Shown here: positions 24,366-36,962 of the stretch, in pieces
Position numbering within the stretch: position 1 is the stretch's first letter
Layout of the letters: each line of letters begins with the position of its first letter
NCBI GenBank assembly: GCA_018340375.1
Contig: JAFFJZ010000039.1
Location: forward strand, 1,798,001 to 1,862,000
DNA from: Gonatopus flavifemur
Lineage: Eukaryota > Arthropoda > Insecta > Hymenoptera > Dryinidae
Reading direction: 5' to 3'
Length of the DNA stretch: 64,000 bases
Translations under genes and position numbers: made by a program
The notes under the pieces: generated by a model
What the model was told of the DNA's origin: nothing
Databases searched by the model: none
The model's input: only the letters and a program-made list of their open reading frames with translations

Positions 24366-24927
24366 TACTGGGTGTTTCAGAATTCATCATTCGGATTTCT
24401 GTGGTGTATTCTGCAGCCAAAATGCAATAACTTCCTGTTTGCAGAAACTTTTTTGGAGGCTCAGTTTTTGAGCTATGAGCATTTTTAAATTTTTTTTCAA
24501 ATCCAAATAACTCAACAGCATTGTATCCTAGATACTTCACCATAACATCATTTTCTAACTTGGAAAACACCAGATCTTTGGAAAAAAAATCGTGATTACC
24601 CTATCATTCTTTGTTTCGGAGCTATAGCAATTTGAAATTTTCTGGCTTTCAGCCAATCAGAATTCAGCAACTTCAAATTACTATAGCTCAGAAACAAAGA
24701 ATGATAGGATAATTGAATTCTCTTTCCGGAGATCCGGCGGTTTCCAACTTAGAGAATGATGTTAGGGTCAAGAATGTAGAACACAATGTTGTGCAGTTAT
24801 TTGGATTTGAAAAAAATCTAAAAATGCTCACAGTTCGAAAAGTAAGCCTGCAAAACGGGAAATTATTGCATTCTGGCTGCAGCATACACCACAGGAATCC
24901 GAATGACGAATTCTGAGACACCCAGTA
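24366..24927. mobile_element. palindromic TA-flanked MITE, family A relative, copy A
   Basis: Element 24368-24925 begins CTGGGTGTTTCAGAATTC and ends GAATTCTGAGACACCCAG, flanked by TA. The interior TATTCTGCAGCCAAAATGCA and AGCCAATCAGAATTCAGCAACT match the element at 17304-17875. Small inverted frames (24337-24570, 24688-24936) are palindrome artefacts. Confidence 0.75.
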
Positions 24928-25568
24928 CAGTGGCATGGAATGGGTTTAAAAATACAATGGAACGAAAGTGAAAAATTCTGACAATTGCAAGTTATATTAA
25001 AAATTTTATTTGAAGTCTTGAAGCTTTTGAAGGATTCTTCAAAAATTCGTCAATAAACTCAGTACTATCTGGAATATCATCAATATCAAATATCTACACT
25101 CCCATATATTTTCACTCTTACACATCTTTATTTGTAATAAATTGTAAATAAAATTTGTAAATCTTATTCAACAACATATTTTTCTTATCCTATCAATATA
25201 TGTTTGAGAATGAGGATCTGTGCGAGTGGAAATATGTGAGCATTCATCATCAGTGATATTCAAGAGGAGAATCATCTGCAAATGAAGAGAATGCAGGATA
25301 CAGATATTCATTGGAGAATAGAGTAATTGGAGAGTATGGATATTGCGGATTGTTATGACATTCAGACAAATAAGTGAAATCCCCATGAAAAAAACTCCGA
25401 AAAAGTAAAAAAACTAACATCAAGTACATGAAAATGTCATCGAAACACAAAAACATATTCAGAAAAACATACAATAGGATGTATCCGGCTTGAAAGAAAA
25501 AAACATTTCTACCAAGTGTAACAAAACCAAAAGTACATTGGGTTAATCGTGACTTATGGTTACAATGC

Positions 25569-26345
25569 TCTGTCGGATACAACATGCAGAGACTGGTTTT
25601 GACACCTCAAAAATGATGATTTTGAACTTGAGGATGAAGAACATTCTGGCGCACCAAAAAAATTTGAAGACAGAGAATTGGAAGAATTACTCGATGAAGA
25701 CCGATCTCAGACGCTAGCAGAACTTGTAAAAAAATAACAAGTTGATGAGTCAACTGTTTCAGAACATTAAACAATGTTAGGAATGATCCAGAAGCAAGGA
25801 CATGGGGTGCCGTATGAATTGAAGGCAAGAGACATCGAACGGCGTTTTGTCACGTGTGAACTACTGCTTCAACGGCAGAAAAGAAGAGGTTTTTTGCACC
25901 GTATCGTGACTGGCGATGAAAAATGGATACACTATGATAATCCAAAGTGTAGAAAATCATGGTGTAAGCCTGGCCATGCATCAACATCGCTCGCAAAACC
26001 AAATATCCATGGTTCGGAGCTTCTTCTCTGTATTTGGTGGGATCAGCAAGGTGTAATTCATCATGAGCTGCTCAAACCGAATGGAACTATCACGGGGGAT
26101 CGCTATCGACTTCAATTGATGCGTTTGAGTCGAGCCCTGAAAGAAAAACGGTCGCTATACGAGAAGAGACACGACAAAGTGATTTTGTTACATGACAACG
26201 CCCGGCCTCATGTTGCGAAACCAGTGAAAACCTACCTGGAAACGCTTCGATGGGAAGTTCCACCCCACCCACCGTATTCATCTGACATAGCCCCTTTCGA
26301 TATTCACCTATTCCGTTCGATGGCACAAGGCTTACACGAAGAAAA
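25569..26345 (+). pseudogene. mariner transposase relic inside duplicated block, copy A
   Basis: Begins at TCRDWF of the HTH part, then NDDFELEDEEHSGAPKKFED, with an extra A near 25611 shifting frame. Then ELEELLDEDRSQTLAELVKK, stop TAA at 25735, and QVDESTVS, with another stop before LGMIQKQGHGVPYELKARDIERRF. The catalytic part is open: GDEKWIHYDN, LLHDNARPHVAKPVKTYLE, SSDIAPFDIHLFRSM. All three Asp positions are present. It breaks off after GLHEENF, lacking about 40 C-terminal residues, and runs on in unrelated sequence to a stop at 26400. Same lineage as 11262-11989. Confidence 0.85.
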
Positions 26346-26854
26346 TTTTGTAGTAAAAATTAATATACTTATTTCGCAGCCATGGGATATACTTCACTAA
26401 GGCGGAAAGAACCACGAGTATGCAACTCGTCTTGAAAGTATAAGGTGAAATAGAACAACATTCAAATTCATCCATTCCATATATTAGAAACAGCCCTGAG
26501 GTATTCCACACCAAACGTGGTGGTCGTTTCTAATAGGTTTTGAAAACCAAAACTCCATACTTTCGAAACGAAGATATTTTTAGAAAATGATGAACTACTT
26601 TGAATGCATTTTAGACACACTGGAGTTACAATATATTTGAAATACCATGCGATTAACCAAACGTACTTGGTAGCTCACATTAATCCATAAGTTTCTTTTT
26701 CAAATGGGATACATCCTATTGCATGTATTTCTACATTTTTTTGGTATTTTGATTACATTTCCATGTACTAGTCGTTATTTTTTTACGTTTCTGGAGTTTT
26801 TATGAATTTACTGGGCATTTCAGACTCAGCGATAATGATAGTGGATATCAACAG

Positions 26855-27125
26855 TGCACTGAGAAAACAGATATCTTGGAAAATACCATAATTTATGGAT
26901 TTTTGGCGTTGGTCTGACCCGAGTCATAATATTCACATTAACGAATCTCTAAAAGTCCCATAATTTCTTGGACTTTTATAAAGAAGTATGGTACCTTCCT
27001 CATAAAAGTCCCAGCCATTATGGTACTTTTAAAGGTATCTTCAAGTAAATATTTTGACTCGGGTTAGACCAACGCCAAAAATCCATCAATTATGGTATTT
27101 TTCAAGATACTTTTTTCTCCGTGTA
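26855..27125. mobile_element. hairpin MITE, CAC...GTG ends, copy A
   Basis: Element 26857-27123 starts CACTGAGAAAACAGATATCT and ends with the inverted AGATACTTTTTTCTCCGTG. TA follows on the right, while the left TA has mutated to TG. The arms share ACCATAATTTATGGATTTTT and TTGGTCTGACCCGAGTC with their complements. Same family as 27752-28017. Confidence 0.75.
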
Positions 27126-27318
27126 TGATAACATCTGGGATCATGAATGTTTCCATCATGAGAAGTTGTATTTAAGAATTGTGAGTTAGATGAAACCATG
27201 TATAACAATTCCAATACGGTACGCAAAATATTCCTCCCTCATTCTTGTCAACATATCAGAGTCAATTGGATTCAGATCGAATTGGGATATTTTTGTCTGT
27301 AAAATAATGACATTTCGA

Positions 27319-27417
27319 GATAAATGAAGAAACATATACGTCTGTAGATGAATGAAGAAACATATACGTCTGTAGATAAATGAAGAAACATATACGTCTG
27401 TAGATAAATGAAGAATC
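27319..27417. repeat. 28-bp tandem repeat, 3.6 copies
   Basis: Unit GATAAATGAAGAAACATATA plus CGTCTGTA, starting at 27319, 27347, 27375 and 27403. The second copy has G for A at its fourth base. Repeated in the duplicated block at 39353-39451. Confidence 0.85.
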
Positions 27418-27749
27418 GGTATGGAGAACCATACATTACTCCCATGTTCTTGATACATTCAAAAGGGTAGATATCACAGGTTGTGGCAGGATGTCAGGGA
27501 TGGAATTACTGCTGTTCGATATATCGATTTTTCCAAACAACTTGAATAGAAAACCTGTTACGTTTATTTCATATTTGTTCAGTTACAATCAAGCACTCAC
27601 ATAGAACGAGCGGAAACTCTTTTCTCTACACTAGAGAAAAATCCTTCTACACAGTTATCCACCAATTGGGACGAAACTCGTATGGAACTACTATGAGATG
27701 GTGAATAAAGCGTAGTTTGAATTTCATTGCAATTAGATAACCAGAAACG

Positions 27750-28019
27750 TACACGGAGGAAAAGATATCTTGAAAAGTACAATAATTTATGGATTTTCTG
27801 CGCTGGTCTGACCGAGTCTAAATATTTACCTGAAAAAACCTCTAAAAGTACCATGATGTCTTGGAATTTTATACGGAAGGTACCATACTTATTTCAAAAA
27901 GTCCAAGAAATTATGGTACTTTTAGAGATTCATGCAAGTGCATATTCCGACTCGGGTCAGACCAGCGCTGAAAATCCATGAATTATGGTATTTTTCAAGA
28001 TATCTGTTTTCTCAGTGTA
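27750..28019. mobile_element. hairpin MITE, CAC...GTG ends, TA flanked
   Basis: Element 27752-28017 (266 bp) starts CACGGAGGAAAAGATATCTT and ends AAGATATCTGTTTTCTCAGTG, with TA on both sides. The two halves are inverted copies (TCTGACCGAGTC versus GACTCGGGTCAGA). It is a sister of 26857-27123, only about 630 bp away. Confidence 0.8.
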
Positions 28020-31000
28020 AATACGAGCGGTCGCAAAATTACAATTTGCGATAACATGTTTCCTTTCCCCTCTACGTTATTTTTAAGGATCAGGTTGAAA
28101 CTTGTACGGGACCACTATTAGAACGGGATACAACTGTGATAAAGATTCCATAACGATCGGATGATCAGAACGGAAGAGATCCGCCTACACGGCGAAGAGA
28201 AAACAGCAATGGTTACTGTGAATCACAAAAATACTTTGAAACTCAAATTCAATCTATGCAGTACTGCGTTTCCCAGTCCTCATTACTGTCCATTCAGCGT
28301 TGACGCATTTCATTGCAATACCCATCACTGTGATCGCGCTAATCCTCATGATCCAAGCGTGTTTTCATTTGTCTTTCAACCGATCGCTGTCATTCACAGT
28401 AACCAGTAGTGTTTTCTTCTTTCCGTGTAACCGTGGCATTCACGAGAATTCATAATTTTCCCTCACAGCTGAATGCTTTTGTTCTTCCAATTTCGATTTG
28501 TTTCAAACTTATATCCCACAATCAACATCTCATGAATTGAAAATGCTGAGAGTTCTATGGCTTCTGGATGACAAAAACACAGGGAAGGCATGCTTTCAAA
28601 ATATCATCAAATAATGCAGATCGCAAAACAGAATTTTCAACATTCCTCCACCGATTGGAACGAAATTCATGTGGGAACACTATCGGGTCACAACTAGAAC
28701 GTGGAATGAATTTCATCGCAATTGGATAACATGGAGCAAATATGGACGAGATCGCAGAATCACAATTTTTCATACAATATTTTCCAAACAAGTTATCCGA
28801 CCGATGCCAAAATGAGTAGGCCTAGAGTCCTCTTTAAAACGAACAAATGGGGAGAAAATTATTCCAATCGGTGCATCCTGAGGGGAGTTATCGTGCGCCA
28901 AAGAATGAGTGTGCACATATACATACACACACACACACGCGCGCATAAACACATTTCTGGGGATCACATTTTTTCGCCGTTCTGATGCGTTTGGCAAAGG
29001 CGAAATACCCCCTTCTGCATCATGGATCTCTGACACGAGCACAATACTTCCCTTCCCTTATACGGAAGGAACATGGAAGTAAAAAGAACAAGATTAATAC
29101 GGCAATTGAGATAATGATATTAGCATGACAATTGTTGGATAAGTTGATCGACAGTTGTCATAATGGTGGGGAAAGGAAGTTCTATGAAACTTTTACACAT
29201 GTTCTATTTGTTTTTTTTTTTTCACACAAGAAGAGACACTTTCATGAGTTTTTGGACAATTCACTCAAAATTTTGTGCATATTTATGGAGGCTCCACAAG
29301 GATTTCACACCTTTTTTCTGAAGGAACATATAAAAGTTTTTCACTTACGGTTAGAAAGGTGCAATTGAATACAATTTGACAAATACTTAACACCACGAAT
29401 TCATCGTTGAATGGTATCAATTCAATATTGATGAAAAAAATATCCATGAAAAAAGGATATGATTCAAATTGTTAGATGATAATGATCAAATATTTTATTC
29501 ATAATGAATAATATTCGACGCATAAGAACAAATATTTAACTGATTGCACTGTTAGAAATGGTTTGGAATTTCAGCTCAAAATCTACATTTTAGTCATAAA
29601 TTAGAAAACCAGCATGTGCGTTGCATTTTAGTTCCGAATCATAAATCACGGTTCAAAAGAAGATATAGTTATGCGTTACATAAAATTATAATCTCAATCC
29701 ATTTTGTGTTCTCTTGAATACAAAATCAACGTCCTGTCCTCACAATTTCGCATGCAATGAATTGAGCCCGGAATGATCGCAAGAATAATTGGTGCAAATT
29801 GAAATAATTACGTAACTGCGAAATACCATTCTACATACAATAAGCATTTGCTCAATACTTCGCATCTACATAGAAGAAAGAAATAAATCAGGTCATAAGC
29901 TAAAACATTATTCATTTCATGCATCTCGTACCCACTGGCATTCAAAGCACGTCAAGTATTGGGACATCAATGTCAGTGTCTTTCTGTGTCACAATATGGG
30001 ATCTGAGGAACCGACGTCATTAGCCATCTCCTATTCGCTCTCAGTGCTGAACGTGCGCCATGATTTAATTACCAGTGTATAACAACCACTAGACTTCTAT
30101 CTTCAGCTTTGTTCTATCTCTACCTCTTTCCATTTCCTCTTGACGCTCTTCCCTTTTACCCTGACTGCCTCCCTCCTTTTCACTCGATTCATGATCTCAG
30201 CGCGATACGACGTATTGATACGATCAATGCAATCGATGAAAGCACATGAACGATCCAACGCTATCCACGTCGATCGATCGGCACGACACTCGTTGCACGG
30301 TTTGACTTCCCGTGAATGAGAAGTAGAAGGGAAGGAATGAGAAGAGAGAGATTTATTCAGTAATTAGCAGAATAGCAAGACATGAACAAAAAAAAGAACA
30401 CGATTGAAAAACAAATGGACATGTATACAAGATCAGCAATATAGGCGCCGAACTCTCTTCGAATTCTCCCATGTTCTCAGGCATGGAAATTATTCGAAGA
30501 AATCATGTTGCTGAAGTTCGAATCGTTTATTGAAACGAATTGGTGGTTGAATAACGAAATACTCAACTGTTTAATATCGAAATCTGTTTATATATTTTTC
30601 AAATGATGTATTCAGTTCCAAAGAGGTTTTTCGAGGAAATGAACACCGTTGATTTATCAGTTTTTGTTGGGTTGAATTCTCATTTCGTTCCTTCAAACGA
30701 TTCAAACTCCGAGAACATAAGAAATCGTCATCGTCATTGACAATAAATAATATTGAAGGAAATAATCATCTGATAGGTGAAATCAAAATATTCTCCGTCA
30801 ATACTTGTGAGTATCTTATTATTTCATGTTCCATTTCATGGTTTTATTGAATTTCAATCATAGGAAATTGTTGGGATTCGTGGTTTCCAAGTTCGAAATG
30901 ATAATAAGGCTTCTATTACATATTTAATTAGACTGAACATATCAGTTCTCATCAGTGAGGAATATACTGAGGCATTTCAAGCATGCATTCAATTTGATAC

Positions 31001-31530
31001 GATGAAAATATATTCATAACATGATCTCATGGGTGTAAATAAGAAAATAGTTTGTATTTATTTATACCGTAACGCTCAGGAAAATTCTGATAGGAAAAGC
31101 TTTTGGAAGGATAATGTTCAATTCAATTTGCAGTGAACGCATGTAAGTTCTTTCCTGTATTGAACATATTGAATTTTCCATTCACATGAATTGAAATGAG
31201 TCGATGAAATTTCAAATTTTCTCATTCTCGTTGTTGAAGAACTGGCATATTACGAATCATTTTCAGTTAATTATCAAACATTTACGTTACCGATCTTTGA
31301 AAAGATGATGGGAATCAACTAGAAGGATCCATTCCATCGCGTAAAAATAATGCATGTTTCCTTTGTGATCGGCGATGAAACCCAATATGCATACATACAT
31401 GCTGTGAGAGAAGAAACCCTATCTCCCTTGCACAAAAGCACAGACATGTTGAACGCTTCCATACTCTGCTAGCGCAGATATTTATTCAGAATCGGGGGAC
31501 CTGCAAACATTGAACAACAGCAGTGAAAAG
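28020..31530. other. 3.5 kb without recognised genes
   Basis: Contains two blocks of the ATCGGATGA/TTCATTGCAATTGG dispersed repeat (28085-28185, 28645-28735) and a CA/CG microsatellite (28925-28944). From 29.0 to 31.5 kb the DNA is largely free of the repeats seen elsewhere. No ORF with recognisable motifs was found on either strand. It may include unrecognised non-coding exons or regulatory DNA. Confidence 0.4.
28925..28944. repeat. (AC)n(GC)n microsatellite
   Basis: ACACACACACACACGCGCGC run within otherwise unique DNA. Confidence 0.85.
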
Positions 31531-31549
31531 TTCATATAAGTTTTGGAGT

Positions 31550-34002
31550 CCCTATTATCCGATCGTCATGGGAATTCAACCACGCTACGAACCGGTTCCA
31601 AGCCCGGGATCCCAATTTGAAATTGAAGTTAGGAGGGTGGGAGGGGTGGAGAAAGTCTCTACACGGCCACACCCCCGAAGCGCGGAAGGGAACTGATGCT
31701 AGCTGAGTAATTATTAGGCGCTGAGTGTGGTGGCAAAGCAGACTCTGAAATGAAGAGAGTTTACCATCAATGGTGTGTGGCGAGAGTACGCAGGAGGATA
31801 TCTGTCTGGAGGACGAGGTCGTACGCAGAAGGGTGGGTGTCCGGAGTACACCAGCCATGAGCAATGAGTTCGCCCGACCTACTCACGAGTGGGTTGGAGA
31901 TAACATTGGCCACAAACAGTGTTCCTGGTTTCAGGGGTACGACAGGACGATCGCTAGCCCGGGCGTGACAACTCAGGGCCATTGCCTGTCTGACTCCACG
32001 ATGCTAGCTCCACGGCTTCACTTCGTGGCTATGGCACTGGAACGGCGACCGAACCTTCGACACTTTCACGATGGCGGAGGGGTGGAGTCTGTCAGCTGAC
32101 TTCGCGGAGATCAGGTGGGCTGAGGCAAGAACATGTAATCTTCGTGATCAATACGAAGGGAACCCTGGGTTGCCAGTCGCGATAGTATTTCTCCAAATCT
32201 CATTTCAGACGAAAGCTTTGTCCTTGCACTGGTGACAAAGGTATTAAGTCCTTGCCGTTCCAGGCACCGATTAGCACGGCAAGGGAGATCTGTAGCGCAC
32301 CCTCCGAAGTCTCCCTCTTCGGAGTGGAGCCAGGGTTATTCCAGGTGGGAGGGAATCTCGAAGACGTCGTGGGACCTACAACATCTACGGATTTACAGTG
32401 GAGGACCTCCATGCATGACTCGAGGATCACCGACTCTGCCCGAGAAGGACGTGAGACATGAAGCCTTCTGGACCCCTGCATGTTGATGGGCAGCAGTCGG
32501 GCGCGCTGCTCTGTCGGGAGCACTCGTAGCGAGGGATGATGCTGATACGTCGTTCCTATCCGCTGGTACCGATGAACTACCGGGCCCGAACGGGTGCGGT
32601 GTCGACGCTTAGCCTGGCAATCCTGGGCAGTCAGGTGATCAACACACTCAGGATGGCGGACCACAGCTCGATCAGATCGCTGCTGCGAGCGCGTGCTTTC
32701 TAGAGCATGAAACATGGAAGACTTACGATTAAACTCGCAACAAACAAACAAAGCACCAGCACGACACAAACTGCACACATAACGATTGCACGAGATGAGC
32801 GACCACTTGCTATGAAAGCCGATACAAGCGCTAATACCAATCAATTGGAACCAAACCAAGCCTTTACACCAGCGAGAACCTCACAGAGAAGCCCTATTAT
32901 AACCAATGAAGATGGCAGCACATAAAGAACAGCGAGCTGTAGTAGCGCAGCAAGCTATGCCAGTAGTCAAGGAAGTTTGAAGCGTAAACGTTTAGACCAC
33001 GAAACGATTGTTCCGAATACAGAATCCGATGCACTCCTCGAAATGACCAACGTACAAAGCAGGCTAGACGAACATTTTGCAGAAGAGAACAACAAATTCG
33101 GAAGAGCAGCAGCACGAAAAGTCAAAACTTCCTTCAACGACGCCATGAAAATCCTAAGTGAATTGGCAACAGATAACGCCTACCTGAGGTGCAGACTGGA
33201 AGGGAGGATGGAGAATCAGGAATCAGAACAATATCACGCGGGAGCAGCCAAAAAACCAAAAAGAATGGGTACAATACCATCCAGACCACCACCAATTCAG
33301 GATGTAGGAAGCATAGGCAACAAAACCAGACCAGAACCAACATACTTAGCAATGGTATCCACAGGCGATGAACAACAACAAAGCAACATAACCAAGGAAA
33401 AACTCACGGCAGCATTGAATCCAGTTGAAAATGGAATAAGAGCGAAAGAGCTCCGGGAAACAAAGGACGGGAAATTTTTCATTGTGACCGAAACAGAAGG
33501 AGACCTGCAGAAAATCACTGAGGAGCGAGAATCGAAGGAGCGGGACTAAGAGTAGAAGTGCGGAACCCGAAAAAACCAAGGGTAATAATATACGACATAC
33601 CGAAAGGACTGGAAGCGGAAGAGTTCAGCCACCTGATCAATGAACAAAATCAACTACATTCTCACAACCTGAGCCTGGAAGCATACCTGGAAGAAAGCAA
33701 ATACGCATTCAAAGTGAGGAGGAAGGATGGGGAATACGAGAGCTGGGTCATCGAATGCACTGCAAAAATGAAGAATATCCTCAGAAATCGGGAGTGACTA
33801 TTCATAAACCTGAGCAGCTGTAGAGTATTGGATTCCATGTCAATAAAGAGGTGTCACAAATGCTTGGATCTAAGACATATTGGAGAATATTGCAGAGCGG
33901 CACAACCAACTTGCTCCTGTTGTGGGTTGGAGGGACATAAGAAAAATGGGTGCAATGGATTGAACAAAGGAAGAGGACGTGGAATATTCCGAAGGAGGGG
34001 AT
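31550..34002 (+). pseudogene. R1/TRAS-like LINE, 5' region and gag-like ORF1
   Basis: A GC-rich 5' part (about 31550-32700) unlike its surroundings leads into a gag-like ORF1. Coding begins in the frame at 32977-33549 (charged, coiled-coil-like), shifts near 33550, continues 33558-33797, and after a TGA at 33796-33798 carries zinc knuckles in IKRCHKCLDLRHIGEYC and CSCCGLEGHKKNGC (about 33835-33955). ORF1 proteins of R1-clade LINEs bind RNA through such CCHC knuckles. No endonuclease/RT ORF2 follows, because sequence switches at 34077 to the 3' end of an antisense LINE. The 5' limit is uncertain and the clade name is tentative. Confidence 0.6.
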
Positions 34003-34076
34003 AACCCCCTAATCACCCTCTAGAAGATAAGGATTGCCCAACGTATAAAATAGCATACGGAGGACACACAAATGCT

Positions 34077-35178
34077 CATCGTCATGAAGTAATCAGTCTT
34101 ATGACTGGTTTGATGGAATCTTCCAACCCCGTCTATTATCTGCTGACCGCTCAATTTCTGCATATCCACAACAACCTTTATCTTGTAGAATTCGCTCCAG
34201 ATAACTTAATCTATCAATGTGTATCCTATCAGATTACTTCTTCTTTTCACGACCTGTCTCAAGATACTTCTTTTTTCATTTACCTTCTCAAGTACTTCTT
34301 CATCTGTCACTTTCTCTATCCACTTTATTCTGAGCATCCCTTTATAACACCGCATTTCAAAAGCTTCAAGTCTCCGTTGGTCCGTTTTCCCAATTGTCCA
34401 AGTTTCGCAACCATATAATGCTGTGCTCGAGATGTAGCTCATCAAGACTATCTTCCTTTCTACTAATCTAATATTCTCTGAACAAAGTAACTGTTGTTTT
34501 TAGTGGAGAGCCTGTTTCCCTTGTGCTATTTTTGCTCTTATATCTCTTTCGCTTCCACCATCTTCTGTAATTATGCTTCCTAGATATTTAAATTCTTACA
34601 CTTGTTAAATTGTCTCTGCATCTATTTTGATTCTCGTTCTCCTTGATGTTTTCGCTGTTGTACAAATCATGAATTTTTTTTTGTCCTCATTTATACTCAT
34701 ACAATAGTTTCCTAGTAATATTGTTCTCATAGTGTTGAGAATATTTTCTAACTCAGCACCACTCGTAGCTCATATAGCTTTGTCATCCGCAAATCTCAAC
34801 ATGCTGACACTTCCACCTTGAATCTGTAATTTCAATTACACTTGCTCCTTCACTTCGTTCATCGCTTCTTCTGTATACAAATTGAAAATCAACGGCGATA
34901 GTGAACATGCTTGTCCCACCCCTCTGCTGATTTGTGCTGCTCTTTTTCGACCCTCCATTTCTATCATTGCGGTTTGATTCTCATATAATTCATATATTAT
35001 CCTCCAATCCCTGGAATGAATTCCTACCTTTTTCAGAATCGTGAACATCTTCTCCCAATCAACATTATCGGATACTTTTTGTATATCTACGAAACCTATA
35101 CACACAGACTTTTCTAACTCTAGACGTTTCTCTACTACTGTTCTGAGTGTCAATATTGCTTCCCGCTTCCCCCTCTTT
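34077..35178 (-). pseudogene. RTE-like LINE copy 2, 3' half
   Basis: Minus strand, same family as 19789-22506. From 35178 leftwards it reads GKREAILTLRTVVEKR, VCIGFVDIQKVSDNVDWEK, QACSLSPLIFNLYTEEAMNE, a decayed ADD motif near 34790, and TALYGCETWTIGKTDQRRLE. The 3' end is at 34077-34083 near TCATCGTCATGAAGTAATCA. It keeps Trp where copy 1 has TGA. The 5' half is found at 40811 and beyond, separated by 5.6 kb of inserted DNA. Confidence 0.8.
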
Positions 35179-36400
35179 TCCTAATCATTGAACTCCATGT
35201 TATGCTAGAATGAGTACTTCGTAGGATCCTCACCGTCAGAGAAGAATAGCCCATATCGCACAAAGACTTCTAAGAGATATCTCAAGGAGTCTGGCAGATC
35301 AGGATTGTCGGAGGTATCCTTTAGAATGCTTTTTCTGCAAGAAAATTGATGCTATGTGGGAGTTGAGAGTCATGTGTAGAAAGGAGATGAACTAATCCTT
35401 CGAATTGAGACAGGAATATCAAATTGTATATGTCCGAAAGACAAGACAACGCCCCAGCACAATAGTATGTGGCTCACGAGACTCTCGAATTGTTAAACTA
35501 TAGGGAGTGCTGATTGCAGTACAGAGAGAAAAATAATACAATAAAAATTACGTTTAATGGTGAATTGATACTATATGTCTAATGTTTTGAGAAGTACTCT
35601 TCAAATGTGGAACAGAATACTACAACTGCAATAATTTTCACTACATTCTGTAAGAAAGCCTCTGAGACCGTCAGGTAATTGTGACAACATTTGACGAAAT
35701 AATACTATTTTACTACATTATTTTTCTCCGAGTACATACACAGTTTAATGCTTCCAACATGTTTCCAAAAATGAAGAGCCATTTATGTTTTCAAATCCCA
35801 GAAAACTCGGAGTTCGTAAAAACTTCTTCGCAAATTCCGTTCGAACACTCAAATTTTTTGAGAGTTCTTGGAGGATTAAGCAACGAAGTCTGTGCTATCT
35901 GGGATATTATTCATGTTGAATATCTTCATTCTCACATATTTTCACTTTCGCGGATCTTCATTTGTAAATATACATAAAAACTGGAGAAGGATCTTATTCA
36001 ACAGCATATTCGTTTCATCCTTTGAATATAAACTGTAAAAAACTGGGAATTCATTGTATCTTGGTACTGGAAAATTTAAATCCTTTCATTTTCCAGTACA
36101 TATAATGAAATTTCCCGAATTTTGTACAGTGGTATACCGCACCAGATATACATGAGAATGGATATTAATCATCATTAATGATCTCTTCGCGAGTTACATT
36201 CCTTCTGTTGTTTCATTCAAGCTGAATTGTATTTCTATTCTGATTTCGGAATATTACGTACAAGATATGAACAAGATTATGATCATAAACAAAAATGACT
36301 ACAGCTCAGCCTGACTGAAGGAATTGGAAATACAAATCATTTTTTTATTAAATTCCTTCTCGAACATGTCATTAAAGTTGAATCGGTGATGGTTTTGGAA

Positions 36401-36962
36401 TACTGGGTGTTTCAGAATTCATCATTCGGATTTCTGTGGTGTATTCTGCAGCCAAAATGCAATAACTTCCTGTTTGCAGAAACTTTTTTGGAGGCTCAGT
36501 TTTTGAGCTATGAGCATTTTTAAATTTTTTTTCAAATCCAAATAACTCAACAGCATTGTATCCTAGATACTTCACCATAACATCATTTTCTAACTTGGAA
36601 AACACCAGATCTTTGGAAAAAAAATCGTGATTACCCTATCATTCTTTGTTTCGGAGCTATAGCAATTTGAAATTTTCTGGCTTTCAGCCAATCAGAATTC
36701 AGCAACTTCAAATTACTATAGCTCAGAAACAAAGAATGATAGGATAATTGAATTCTCTTTCCGGAGATCCGGCGGTTTCCAACTTAGAGAATGATGTTAG
36801 GGTCAAGAATGTAGAACACAATGTTGTGCAGTTATTTGGATTTGAAAAAAATCTAAAAATGCTCACAGTTCGAAAAGTAAGCCTGCAAAACGGGAAATTA
36901 TTGCATTCTGGCTGCAGCATACACCACAGGAATCCGAATGACGAATTCTGAGACACCCAGTA
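36401..36962. mobile_element. palindromic TA-flanked MITE, copy B
   Basis: Element 36403-36960, duplicate of 24368-24925 carried within the duplicated block. Not an independent insertion. Confidence 0.75.

Larger units (their letters stand above)
18900..25200. repeat. diverged long repeats framing the LINE and the duplicated block
   Basis: A motif close to CACATATTTTCACTCTC followed by GATCTTTATTTGTAAATAT recurs near 19090, 22740, 23890 and 25100. It is usually preceded by a TGTTTCATTTGAGCTGGAGAAT-like block (18980, 22630, 24175). These look like old copies of one repeat, later split by the piggyBac-type MITE, the LINE and small MITEs. Borders are unclear, and the interval given covers scattered copies only. 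Confidence 0.4.
23144..27532. repeat. 4.39-kb duplicated block, copy A
   Basis: Nearly identical to 35179-39566 in the same orientation. By eye I found few differences: 23184 C versus T, one base fewer in each of two homopolymers in copy B (near 25500 and 25610), one extra C in copy B (near 26783), A to G near 26270, C to G near 27227, and T to C near 27293. It contains a MITE, a dead mariner, another MITE and a 28-bp tandem array. Copy A lies in ordinary flanking repeats, whereas copy B breaks a LINE, so A is likely the source. Confidence 0.9.

Noticed and set aside
24337..24936. Small ORFs on both strands
   Set aside because: They are mirror frames of a palindromic MITE and lack coding signatures.
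27319..27417. Possible CRISPR-like array
   Set aside because: The 28-bp units are directly adjacent with no spacers, so it is a simple tandem repeat in a eukaryotic genome.
32200..32859. 219-codon minus-strand ORF in GC-rich DNA
   Set aside because: Lies antisense in the 5' region of the R1-like LINE. Long frames arise by chance in GC-rich sequence, and no motif is visible.
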